Shown piece by piece: positions 13,309-24,075 of a stretch of DNA of 64,000 nt. Location of the stretch: assembly GCA_023374025.1 (NCBI GenBank), contig SIJG01000064.1, positions 333,943 through 397,942 on the forward strand, in the 5' to 3' direction. Both the position numbers and the translations under genes were made by a program. Source of the DNA: Heterodera schachtii (lineage: Eukaryota > Nematoda > Chromadorea > Rhabditida > Heteroderidae). Each line of letters begins with the position of its first letter. Position 1 is the stretch's first letter. The notes below the pieces were generated by a model. That model made no database searches. It was not told where the DNA came from and was given only the letters and a program-made list of their open reading frames with translations.

Positions 13309-13849
13309 GATAGACAGGATAGAGAGAGAGAGAGAGAGAAGGGAGGGGGGGGGGAGAGATAGAGAGAATGAATAAAAGGAGCAAAAATAGCGTTCCGCCA
13401 ATGCTTTTGCATATCGAAAAGCCTTTAATTGAGAGAGAGCATAGCCAATAAATGACAAATGATTAGCACAATAATTGAATGCACAGCACACATTCTCGAG
13501 AAGGCCATAACGAATGATTCATTCGCAAGTCACACTCAGAAGCGATTGAATTTTGGGATGAAGCGGAAAATGGCAAAAAGCCAAAGGTCAAAATTTAACA
13601 AAAATTTTTAAGCAATTTTTGCTGCCTTCGGATTTTTGTTCTTATTGCTAATGCAAATTTACCATTTTCTTTAAGCAGTTTAGGGACAGGAAATGGACGA
13701 AAAATTCCCTTAAATGTTTTTCTTTTCTTAACTTATTTTTGCGTGTTTTTAAAAAAATTTTTTCATAAAAGATGACAAAAATCGGATTTTTGAATTTTGA
13801 TAAAATTAGTTTTTTTTCAACCCCCCCCCCAAAAAAAAGATGTTTAATT
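12901..13849. other. 5' flank of the Gly/Tyr gene with microsatellites
   Basis: Upstream region of the minus-strand Gly/Tyr-rich gene, containing GGGGGA and GA repeats and AT-rich spacer up to the left end of the hAT-like element. No coding exon is supported. Confidence 0.5.
13155..13350. repeat. Purine microsatellite, mainly (GA)n
   Basis: A GGGGGA-rich stretch (about 13157-13195) is followed by long GA runs with few interruptions (about 13231-13345), ending in a poly-G run. It is visible directly, and the open frames over it are compositional. Confidence 0.95.
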
Positions 13850-14975
13850 CAGGGTTACCCTTTGTCCTTATTTGTAAGATTTGTCCTTATTTTGAGGGTC
13901 CAAATCTTACAAATTTTAATTGTCCTTATTTGTAAGATTTGTCCTTATTTAAGCTCTTTGTCCTTATTTTAGTCTTATTTTTTGGATTCAGAGAGAAATT
14001 TTGATTTTAAATGATAATTTTTGAAAGAAATGTGTTTTGAAGCGAATTAATATCCAAAAGCTTACTTTTGTTTCACTCACTTATTCATAACCATGGTCCA
14101 GTGGGTTGTGATCTGGTTATGTTCTTCATTTTATCGTTAGATCAGTTCCCCTCCAAGCAATTTGTTTTACTTCTAATTTTTCAAAATTAAAACCCCTATT
14201 TTTCTTAAAAATTGGCTAAAAACCGCAAAAATTTGGACATTTTGACAAAATCTGTTAAAAATTGCACTTAAATTTTAAAATTTTTTCCCGGCGGCGCCTA
14301 CCGGCACCGCCGGAGATCCAAAATTCTCTATTTCTTTAAATTGACTCAAAAACCTCGAAAAAAAAATACGAGAAATTTGCTTGAGCCTTTTTGGTGAAAT
14401 TTGTTACCAAGTTGCGTTAAATACAAAATTTTTCCGGCAGCGACTATCGGCACCGCTGGACTTCCCCCCGCCTAAAAAAGAACGTATTTTTGGAAAAAAT
14501 GACGCAAAAAAAGCCTTTTGAATGTACGCAAAAATTGATCCTTTTTTGATGAAAATATGTTACGAATCAGAAAGAAATTACAAAAATTTTTCCGGCGGCG
14601 CCTATCGGCACCGCCTCGACCCCATCCCCTCGGCCATTCCTCAAAATTTTTTGGAAAAAGCACGCCGCAAAAAAATTAGTAAAAATCTGATTTTTTAATC
14701 CCGAATGAACTGAAAATTATTTACAAATTGCTTATGTTTTCCACAAAATTGTTAAAATCGATTTTCGAAATGTATAAATTTCTCATTTCTAAGCCGGAAA
14801 ATTCTCAGAAAAATAGTTGGGGCAAGAAACATGTTGCTAATGCTTGAGTTTATTGAATAAAAATTCGATTTAAAGTTTGGAAGCGTGTTTTAAAAAATGT
14901 CCTTATTTTTGACACTAAAATCTTATTTTTGATCAGCGATGTCCTTATTTCGGGAAATTCTCAAGGGTAACCCTG
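13850..14975. mobile_element. Non-autonomous hAT-type DNA transposon, 1126 bp
   Basis: The ends are perfect 13-bp inverted repeats: CAGGGTTACCCTT at 13850-13862 and its complement at 14963-14975. An identical 8-bp direct repeat, GTTTAATT, flanks the element at 13842-13849 and 14976-14983. An 8-bp target duplication with CAGGG termini is the hallmark of the hAT superfamily. Subterminal copies of TGTCCTTATTT lie at both ends (about 13861-13972 and 14899-14951). Inside are three spaced copies of a CGGCGGCGCCTAYCGGCACCGC-like block near 14287, 14432 and 14588. No transposase frame is visible, so the copy depends on a partner elsewhere. Confidence 0.92.
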
Positions 14976-14984
14976 GTTTAATTA

Positions 14985-15336
14985 CAGTGCTGTCAAAAAT
15001 ATGCAAATGCATTTTTTTTTCCTGGATTCTATGTAGTCTAATTAGTAGGAAAAACATCTTTTTTTTTTTGGTATTTACTTATAAAAGTCGGGACTTTAAA
15101 TCCAAATCTGAATGAATGTGCGAGTGGGTCAACATTGAGCTTTACTGCCGAAAACCTTTTTTTGATTTGCAATTGCAAAAACAACCGATAAAATTTATGA
15201 GAAATAAAATTTTTTAATTAATTTTCACCCCTAAATTTTCAATTTTTTTGTGCATATTTGATGCATATTTCACGACTTTATTTGCATATTTATGCGCATA
15301 GTTGGCCATTTTTCCTGCATATTTTTGACAGCCCTA
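14985..15336. mobile_element. MITE-like element with 17-bp inverted termini
   Basis: GCTGTCAAAAATATGCA at 14989-15005 is perfectly inverted at 15316-15332. Extending outward gives CAGTG on the left and TAGGG on the right, both fitting the hAT terminal consensus. The flanks (TTTAATTA and TTAATATA) are similar but not identical, so target duplication is not proven. The element abuts the larger hAT copy, and its interior is AT-rich without coding sequence. Confidence 0.7.
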
Positions 15337-15578
15337 TTAATATATTATGTAAAAATTACATCATTCCTAAAATTGACTTTTTCTTAAATTAAAAAAAATA
15401 CCGAATTTTTTTTCATTTTCTTCTTGCATTTAATTTATGACGAAAAGCAATTGCAAAGGATCCAATTAAAGAAAAAAAGTTAAAAAGTTGCGAAGGAAGT
15501 AACTAATGATGGGATGAAATACGATGAAACAACGAAAGGGAGCTGCTTATAAGGAATTATAAGGAGCGATGCTTCGTA

Positions 15579-15650
15579 GGGTAGTTGGTCTAGTGGTATG
15601 ATTCTCGCTTAGGGTGCGAGAGGTCCTGGGTTCAATTCCCAGACTACCCC
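15579..15650 (+). tRNA. tRNA-Pro (anticodon AGG)
   Basis: The sequence folds into a full cloverleaf. The acceptor stem is GGGTAGT with ACTACCC. The D arm is GGTC/GATT, the anticodon stem CTCGC/GCGAG with loop TTAGGGT, and the T arm CTGGG-TTCAATT-CCCAG. The loop gives anticodon AGG, reading proline CCU/CCC. B-box-like GGTTCAATTCC is intact. There is no intron and no encoded CCA, as expected for a nuclear tRNA gene. Confidence 0.97.
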
Positions 15651-15655
15651 CTAAC

Positions 15656-15660
15656 TTTTT
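15656..15660 (+). terminator. RNA polymerase III T-run terminator
   Basis: Five consecutive T residues begin six bases after the tRNA-Pro gene end, the usual Pol III stop signal. Confidence 0.8.
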
Positions 15661-16522
15661 GCATTTTTATTCATTTTGCAGTTTTCTTTCTTTTAATAAT
15701 TTTTGAGTTCTGTTCTTTTGTGCTTTGAACTCAAAGCCCATTATTGCGCAATGATTTCACATTTTTATTTCAAATTAGGGAATGAATGCTCTTTTTTTCT
15801 TATTAGCGCTCTCTTCCATTGCATAAATTAATTATTTTATTATTTTTACTTTTAATTTTCGCCATTATAATCCCTACTTTCGGTCCGTTCTTCGCGCATT
15901 GTCCGTTCCGTAATTTCGTCCATTTGCCCTGGTCAAATCCCTTCAAATCATTCAGTTCATTTTTTTCTCATTTTTCAAAAACAAAGTTATTTTTGCTCAT
16001 AATTAATCTCTTCTGCTCACTTCCGCCGTTTCCCTCGTGAAAATGCCAAAAATTCGTCGGACGAAGGAACGGCAGAAAAAGCATTTCCCATTGAATTTGT
16101 AAAAATTTAAGAAAATTTACCGAGCGAAAGCATTATTTTTAATTAAAAATTAAAATAAGAAAACTTAAGTAAAATATAGTAAAAATAACTATAATTGCAT
16201 TTGATTTTCAATTTATTGTTCAAAAAGCATTTTTTATTAAAATGTTTTCTCCTTAATGTTTTAGTGTTTATGGCCGTCGTTTCCAAATGATTGCCTTATC
16301 AATCGGAACATAAGCGAAGCCAAACGATTAAATTGGTTTTTGAAAAATTTAATGGAAAATATTCGATGGAATATTCAAATACAATAAAAAATGAAAATTA
16401 ATTTTAAACAAAATTCATTGTAAAAAATACAATAAAAGAATTCAAAATTTAAGCTATTTTAAATTATTAATAAAATTATAAATGAAACTTTCATTCATCT
16501 TAAAATTCTGGGCGATAAAGTA
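15661..16522. other. Intergenic, no gene supported
   Basis: AT-rich sequence between the tRNA gene and the 3' end of the SLC26 gene. The plus-strand frame at 15819-16040 is hydrophobic by composition, with no splice or homology support. Confidence 0.5.
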
Positions 16523-19500
16523 CTAAAAATATAATTCTTCATCAAAATTTAGCGTCTTTTGCACAATTCTCAGCTTTTCTGTATGACAACCCGACGAATT
16601 CACTGCTTGTCTTGAAAAATAAATGAATTTTTGACCAATGGCCACAAGGGAAAATTTTAAAAATTAAAAAAATAGAAAAAGAGTCATCAAAAAACACCTG
16701 ACGGTATGGAAAACATTTTGAAGGGGCACAGTTTGGTAAAAGTCGGTTTGGCGGAACATCCGCAAAAGATGAGCTGAAAAGTGGGAAACAATTGTTGAGA
16801 AATGTAAAATAAATTATTACCTTTCGGTGCGGCAAATTTCACCTCGATATTGTTGCTTGAAAACTCTTTGTAAACCTAAAGAAGCATTTGCTCTTTTTCA
16901 AAAAAACGGAGAAACAAAACTTTTTTCAACGTTTTTAGGCCCAAAAAGTCGACGTAGGGAAAGCCGGAGCAATCGATGATTAATGCGTTGTTTGCCCCCG
17001 GGCCAATCTCCGCCTTTTCCCGCCGCCCATTGTCCGCTTTTGCCCCGTGCTTTTTGTCGAAAGTTCGCTGTTCCCATCGCTTCACGCATTGGATGAGCAC
17101 CTAAAAGCACATCCAAATTCACTTATTGCCCTCATTTTTGTCCATTTACTTTCATAAATTTGTGGACACTCGTAAAAATCAGCGGCGCGTCATATCGGAT
17201 GATAAACGCATGCCCTTCGTCCGCAATTTGCTGCAGCAATTCCTTCGGCATTTCTTTGTACTCGCCCAATTCTTCGTCGTGCGTCAGAAAATGCCATTTA
17301 GGCCTAATTTGAAAAGAAACTAACCAATTAACTGCCAAACATTAAATGAAATGTGACCATTGGTCGCGAACGACAATTGTAAAGGCACTGAACAGCGCGG
17401 AAAAAGTCAATCCTTCGGCAATATCATAGCAAACAGTGAGCAAAAAACTAACTAGGAAAATCACCTAAATTAGTAATATTTAATTAAAAAATGAAATTTC
17501 GAATTACAAAATCAATTTTAAAAAGCGGCCAAAGTTCGCGCAATTCGCGAAATTTGGTGAAAGAAGCGCAAATTGAAACCATCTGAAAAAGGCAATTTAA
17601 AAAAGGAAAACAAAAATAAATAAATAAAAAATGAAAGGAAAAGAGACAACAAACGGACCACAATCGAAGCCAAAATGCACTAAAGCAAATCGGACATGTT
17701 AAGTGTTTTGGCATTTTATTAATTCATACTTTGGGCAAATATTCCAAAATTGGGCCAATATATAAAATGACAGTGAGCAGCGAAAGTGTCGAGAAACAGG
17801 TGGTCATCTGGCAAAAGCAATGCCGTTTAAAAGTGCCATCATTCGGGAACTGACGGACCTGTGTGCTGTTTTCGTCCGCGTCACCGATCAAAGTTCGCGC
17901 GAAAATGGAAGTGATCGGAAAGACGGGAAAAGCGGAAGAGCAAATGCCGGACAATCCGAGGGAATACAATTCCTAAAAGGGGAGGGGGGGGGGCATTTTG
18001 GGAAACAAAAAGACGAAAAGTGGGGTAAAATATTAACAATAATTATTAAATATTTAATTAATTTAATTCTCAATCACCTGGCAACTGTTAATTTTATAAT
18101 GATATCGGTTTTCCACTATTTTTGCCACGGTCAAATGCATTGCCACCGCAGTGACTGCGATGCCAATGGCGTCGAAGAACACAAAAGGGAACAATTCGTA
18201 ACGGACCATCGAAGGGGGCGGAAAGCTGGGCAAATAATTTCAATTAGGTAAAGCATTTCCCTTTTTGAATATTAAATATATTTTTACTTTGTTGGAATGT
18301 TGCCGACAACCGTAACAGAGTGCCGAGTTGAAAGGTCCGCGAAATTCGTCGAAGTTATGCCAATAATAACCTGAGATTATTAACAAAAAGCAAATGACCA
18401 ACCAAATTAAGCATAAATTCAATTGCTCACCAACAACAATTCGTACGGAATCGGAAATTGAAAAGCTGTGCCGAGCCATGGCTTTAAAAAATATATAAAA
18501 TGGAAAAATTAAATTGAAAATTGTACTTCCAAAATTTGCTGAGTGAACATCAAAAATGCGATGGAACTAAGGCTGATTATTGTTGTGGGGATGTGAGTGT
18601 TGCTCAAGTTGAAGCTTATGTCCAAAATTCGCTAAATTATTAAAAAAAAAAAAATTATTTTAATTGAGCTTTTGAAATCACTTCATAAAGATAGCCTCTG
18701 CCCGAGCGTTTCGGCAACAAATGTTGAATGCCGAGCAAATCGCCAATTTGAGAAAAAAACACTGAATTAACAGCAGAAAGAAGCTTGTTAAAAACTTCTA
18801 CAAATGCTTTACCATGAACACAGCCACCAAGCACAAAGCCACTCATCACTTGGTCAGAAAAGTAGCAGGACAAAAAGTCGAGATGGAAAATCCCCATCAA
18901 CATCTGAGGGATGGGAAACTAACATCAAATAGTTTTGTCACCCAATATATCAGTTTATTAAATTAATTAACACTGATTGATGGAAGGCAGCCAATTAAGC
19001 CTTAATTAGTGGCAAAGTTTGCCTGTAATATTCCGCTGAGAAACAAAATAGCGGTTGCGATGTGAATGGGCTTGGTGTTGCGCATTTCCCTTCTGCTTGG
19101 GCTGTCCACGCTGGTGTTGTCGATCGGCGTGTTGGCCACTGACAATTGGATTGGGTCGCTAAGCAACGGATTGCTCGACGTGCTGCCAATGCCTTCGAAA
19201 GTGGCGTTCAGCTCGGCGATGATCAGCGACGTGTTCAGCGACTGAATGCCCCCTTTGCGTCACTCCTCCCGTGCCAATGATCACTGACCTTCGTCGCCCC
19301 GCGTGTCCGTGCCGCCCTCGTCCTCCCCCAGCCAAGTGCCGTTCATTATGGCCAATGTGTCGTTGATCAGTCGTTGTTCCTCGCCCATCTGTGCCCCGTC
19401 GTACGGTGCCATTGTCGTTGTCTCTGTTCTATTGTACGCCATTGTCGTCGTTATGTCCATGGCCACCGAATCGCCGCTGCCATTTGTCCACGTTTGATTG

Positions 19501-20498
19501 ACTACTGGTCTGTCAGTTTGACCTTTTAATCGGTTGCCCATCCTCCCAAATGCTTACAGGGACAGATCAATGACCAACATCCGATCGACCTTTTCGATGG
19601 CCCCTCGCGTCATTAGAGAAAGAATTGCGAAGCCCCCGAGGGCATTGTGCCGGGAATGGCCGAAAAGCATGTAGAAAAAAGTGGGGAAAATGACCGAGTA
19701 AAGGCCCTCAAAGGGAATTTGACTCATTAACACCGTAAGCAGCAGACAAATCTCACATATACAGGCGCAACTCCGCAAATGCCAGCATGGGCAATGCCTA
19801 AACGAGCAGAGCAACGGATTAATTTGGTAATTAAATTAACATAAAAACAAAAAAAAATAATAAATCAAAAATAACTAATTGCCTGTTGGAATTGAAAATA
19901 CTGCTGCCGTTAGTCCGGCGCAGAGATCAACAAAAAACGAGTCGCGCCAACCTAAACAAACAAAAACAAAGTGCCAATGCCATTCCATTTCATTGTTACG
20001 GTAAACGGGAAGCCATTGCGTAATGGGCACAAATTTGTGCAAAAATTGGCGGATTTGAAAAGTGTGTGGTTTTTTAAAGCGCCGTTTTTTGCGTCTTAAC
20101 AGCGACTCGGCCAATTTGTGGCCAACCCCGTCCATCCAACCGGCGATGCCATTGGCCTTGGCCATTCCTCCGCCAATTTGTGCCGCCGGTTTTTTCCTTC
20201 TGTTGACTGAAAAATCATCAATCGGAATCTTAAATAAAAAACAAAAATAAATGAAATAATATATTTAAGAACTCACAATTAAATCCATTTTCTGTCCTTT
20301 GAGCAGTGAATGAGTGGACAGAAAAGGCCCCTCCTCCCAACAGATAATTGGTGTAACTCTTTTCAGTGGCAAGCGGTGGAAAAGCACCGCTTGGCCATTG
20401 GTACGCGACCGATTCCTCCCTCGGACGAGATGACTGAATGATTGACGGATGCGGTGGCCAAATCGGCGGATTAGGCCGACTTTGGTCGGCCCAGTCAC
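16523..20498 (-). CDS. SLC26/SulP-family anion transporter with STAS domain
   Basis: SLC26 proteins exchange sulfate, chloride, oxalate or bicarbonate across membranes. Exons run from the ATG at 20498 (exons 20277-20498 and 20000-20228 clear) to a stop at 16523. The N-terminal region leads into KFVPITQWLP and DLCAGLTAAVFSIPTG, the SulP entry motif. Then come GICGVAPVYGLYSVIFPTF and GHSRHNALGGFAILSLM. An extracellular N-glycosylation-rich insert follows (several NxT/NxS at 19281-19541). Next are GIFHLDFLSCYFSDQVMSGF, VHVFFSQIGDLLGI, QELYSLGLSGICSSAFPV and the C-terminal STAS domain with LIIDCSGFPYVDFLGLKTL (about 16900-17000). Expected length and order of a roughly 750-residue SLC26 protein are met. 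Introns at 19798-19882 and 18904-19022 start with GC. The substrate cannot be read from sequence. The ATG at 20532 is in a different frame and is not used. Confidence 0.92.
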
Positions 20499-20622
20499 TG
20501 TCCAGCGCGGAATGGGACAGCGAGCAGCACATTCACCACTCAGTCATTGTGATCACTCAAATTGGACGATCAATTAAAGAGGGGCAGAAGAGGGGGCAAC
20601 AGAGAAGCGGACAACACAAAAG

Positions 20623-20866
20623 CAAAAGAGAAGTCGGGAAAAGGGAGGAGTCGAAAAAGTGGGAAAGAAGAAGTCGGGAAAAAGGAGTCGAAAAAGCGGG
20701 AAAGAAGAAGTCGGGAAAAAGGAGTCGAAAAAGCGGGAAAGAAGAAGCCGGGAAAAAGGAGTCGAAAAAGCGGGAAAGAAGAAGCCGGGAAAAAGGAGTC
20801 GAAAAAGCGGGAAAGAAGAAGTCGGGAAAAAGGAGTCGAAAAAGCGGGAAAGAAGAAGCCGGGCTC
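20623..20866. repeat. 37-bp tandem minisatellite
   Basis: About six head-to-tail copies of a 37-bp unit (core AAGAAGTCGGGAAAAAGGAG then TCGAAAAAGCGGGA), differing mainly by T/C in GTCGGG versus GCCGGG. Because 37 is not a multiple of three and the unit lacks stops, frames stay open on both strands. These open frames are not genes. It lies just upstream of the SLC26 start. Confidence 0.95.
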
Positions 20867-21113
20867 GGTGACAATTGAAATAAAATTCATATTATTATGA
20901 CTATTTTTCAAATAAAAAATGTACTCTCGAATTAATGAATTGGCTGTTGCTTTATTTAGAATTGGGTTTTCTGGTCTTACTTTTCTGTCTGTTTCGTTCG
21001 TTTAGTTTATTTTATTAATTTAATGTTTTAGAACAATTAAATATTTAAATTCAAATAAATAAAAGTGCAATAAATATCTTCTGCTGACCATCATTATCTT
21101 ATCATTTGATCCG

Positions 21114-21637
21114 TTAAACGACGTTTCCGTTGGGCGGGTGCTTTTGCTGTCCAATTGGTTGGCTTGGCTTTGCCAATTCATTTGCTTCGTCAACAATGGT
21201 CACCAACTGAAACCTGGCGAATGCCAAATTGGACTCATCGTCACTTTTGGCACTTTTTGGCTTTCGATCTTCCGAAATGGCACTTTCATGCCAATCGTTC
21301 ATCCGTCCAAATTGAATTTACATTTTCTGTAAACAAATTTTTCTGTTCTCGCCTTTTTTGCCGTTTTTTGCTGTTGTTTTTCCCTCCGTCTCATATATTT
21401 GCGCACCCGCCACTGCTTAATTGTCCATCTCAGAAACGATTTTGCGGTGAGCAAAGTGATAAAAAGCAACAAAATGGCGGCAGTGCCGACGCCGACCATT
21501 GGGTCGTAACTTTTATAGAAATCATTGGCCGTTTTTGCCGGTTCATACCTTTAAAAAATAGCAGTCTGAAAATTATATTTTCAATAATTAAAATATTACT
21601 CCATGAAATCCCTTTTGTCCGGCGCTCGGCAAAACGG
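21114..21637 (-). CDS. Single-pass membrane protein, C-terminal exons
   Basis: Three exons join in frame. The first (from about 21637) ends in DKRDFME. The next begins YEPAKTANDFYKSYDP and carries one membrane helix (MVGVGTAAILLLFITLLTA) followed by a strongly basic stretch (KQWRVRKYMRRREKQQQK). The last reads FARFQLVTIVDEANELAKP and stops at 21114. The positive side after the helix suggests a cytoplasmic C-terminus. The 5' end is not settled: a possible upstream exon at about 21830-21900 could not be joined. No family is recognised; the function is unknown. Confidence 0.5.
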
Positions 21638-24075
21638 CTGACAAGGGCGACGATCATAAAGCATTAGGGGAACCAACAAAAACACGGGAAATGATAAATA
21701 GGCATTTAATTAAATTTCTCTTAACTTCATAAACAATTAATTGTAGTCGAATTTGGAGAAAATATATCCAATCTTTCATTAATCTAAATATTTTACATTT
21801 TTTAAATTTATTTTTTGCCTTAAACAGAAATGAGTTGTGCCAAATTTCACTTGGCACATCTGCTGTAAAAGGAAATGTGCCTAACGAATTCCTTCCCATG
21901 GGATTACCAATAAAAAAGTGAAATGAGTGAAAATTAGGTAAGCAAATTTTGGGAATTTTCTTTTATTATAGTGTATTTTAAAACTGCAGTTGTTTTTTGA
22001 AATTGACATATGTAAGAATTAAAGTTTCGAGACCATTCCTTAGTGATGAACAAATTGACATTCGGCGAGCGGAGAGAATCCCTCCCTTTCCCTTTCCCTT
22101 TCCCCCCCCCCCCCCCCCCCGCCCACGGGGACCAAAACGCCTGCGGCGACGGCAGTTGTCGGGGAAATTTGTGTCGTTTGTCCCGGGCAATGCAAAAGCC
22201 TTTCACCGGGGGGGGGGGGCACTCATTGCCATTGCCTTCACTCCTCCGCGGGCCGGGCTTTTCTTCTGCCTAAAGCATCTTCGCAGATGGACGGATGCAA
22301 TGGGAGAAAAGTCGGCAAAAAATTACAAAGGGGGGGGGAAATGCCAATCATCAATCAATCATTGGAAAAACAGTCAAAACATTTATGTAAAAGCGAACGG
22401 ATTAAAAAGCAAGGCATCATCAGACAAAAAACCTATGCAAAAAGATATATTTTGAACAAATTTTGAAAATTATGTTAATATTAATTGTCAAATTTTATGC
22501 ATATAAAAATCTGAAAGATTTCTGAAGATTGAGAGTTCGACGGTGCCGAGAGGCAAATGAAAAATTTAAATAAATAAAATTGAATTAAATAATTTAAGAG
22601 TTTATTGTAAAATAATTTTTTGAAATATATCTTGAATAACAAGATAACGTGACATGAGCCTCAATATTCGATATGAATAAGAATATGAATTTATAATAAT
22701 TTAAACTGCTTAATTCTTCTTTTTTTATTATTATTTTTAAATAAAATTCGAAATTTATTTTAATTATTAAATTTATAAAACGCCTTCTTACAACTAACAA
22801 CTAAGTTCCTATCAAATTGTTTTTTTTTTTTTCAAATTTCAGTTATAAAACTTAAAATTAATTTGAAAAAAAATGAGCGGAAACTTATTGAAATTTTGTG
22901 TTCCTATCTTTCGGGACTGATATCTTCCGCTTCCGATCAGTTGAATTTAACTTCATTAAAAGCTTTTTCCTAGCTCAAATTTAGAGAACCTTAGCCAACT
23001 GAACTCGCTAAAAAGAAAAAAGAACAAAAGTTATCAACTTAGTTAAAATTTAAATAAATCAAAATTAACACGATAATTTAAATAATTAGGTAATAATTAA
23101 TGTAAATTCTTAGTTTAAACGTATTATGTTTCATCTCAAGTATAATTTTAAAAAAGGTCTTGGTCTCGAATCTTGAATATAAAGATCGATTACCCGTGGC
23201 GCGCTTCAAGACGATACTAAAAAACGAGATTTTTTGACTTAAGATCTAAGAATTTATGAATTTAATTTTTTTAAACAAAGCAAAAAATTAGTTCTCAAAT
23301 GTCAGCACAATATTTTATTATAAAAATATAATAAAAATGATAAATTCATTTACAAAGTTTCTTTATTATTCTTTTCCTCATTCCATTTCATTGGCAAATG
23401 CCAAATTGTAAGAAGAAATCCATTAATTTCATTCCTTTAAAATAAATGATCTGTTTGTAGAAGTGGGGCTGATCGGATGAGCTCGTTTCCAAACAAAGAT
23501 TTTTTGGTTGTTAAATGCCATAATCGGATAAAACATTTTTCTAAATAATTCGGGCACACTTTTCAATTTAAAAATTGTTTCGAAAGCGATTTTCCATGCA
23601 TTTATAAAAAATGTCATATCATATGTATAATCAACAATAAATATTTCCTGTTGCTGCTGCTGTACTCCCTCCCCCCCCCCCGCCCTCTCCAAAAGGGAAT
23701 TTTCCAAATGGGTCACCGCCACCCAAACATTCCCTCCCCCCCCCCCTTTAACCTCCGTTTTCCTTCGTTTTGCTCCCCCTTTCTTTCTTTCTTATCACCC
23801 CATTTATCTTTTCTCATTTTCGATTGTCGTCCATCTCTTTATATGTGTATAAAATAACCTTTAATTTGTCACAAAAAATGAGTTTTTTGGTGCAACGAAA
23901 AAATAAAAAAATTATTTTTGTTGCTCGGGTCAATTTTTGCCTTTTTGCTCCATTCTTTTTGAGGGTTTCATTATTTTGCTGACTGAAAAGAATCGCCTCC
24001 TCTCAAAGCAAATCCAATAAAATAATTAGTGTTTAATTGATTAATTAATTCAGCAATTAAAAAATAGTAATTAAA
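21638..24075. other. Intergenic with poly-C/poly-G runs
   Basis: AT-rich sequence with an 18-base poly-C run near 22096, a poly-G run near 22208, and poly-C runs near 23671 and 23740. The open frames over these runs are compositional. A possible extra exon of the neighbouring minus-strand membrane protein may lie at 21830-21900. Nothing else is supported. Confidence 0.5.

Noticed and set aside
20557..20911. Long Lys/Ser/Arg-rich frames on plus and Phe/Leu-rich frames on minus
   Set aside because: They arise from a stop-free 37-bp tandem repeat, not from selection on a protein.
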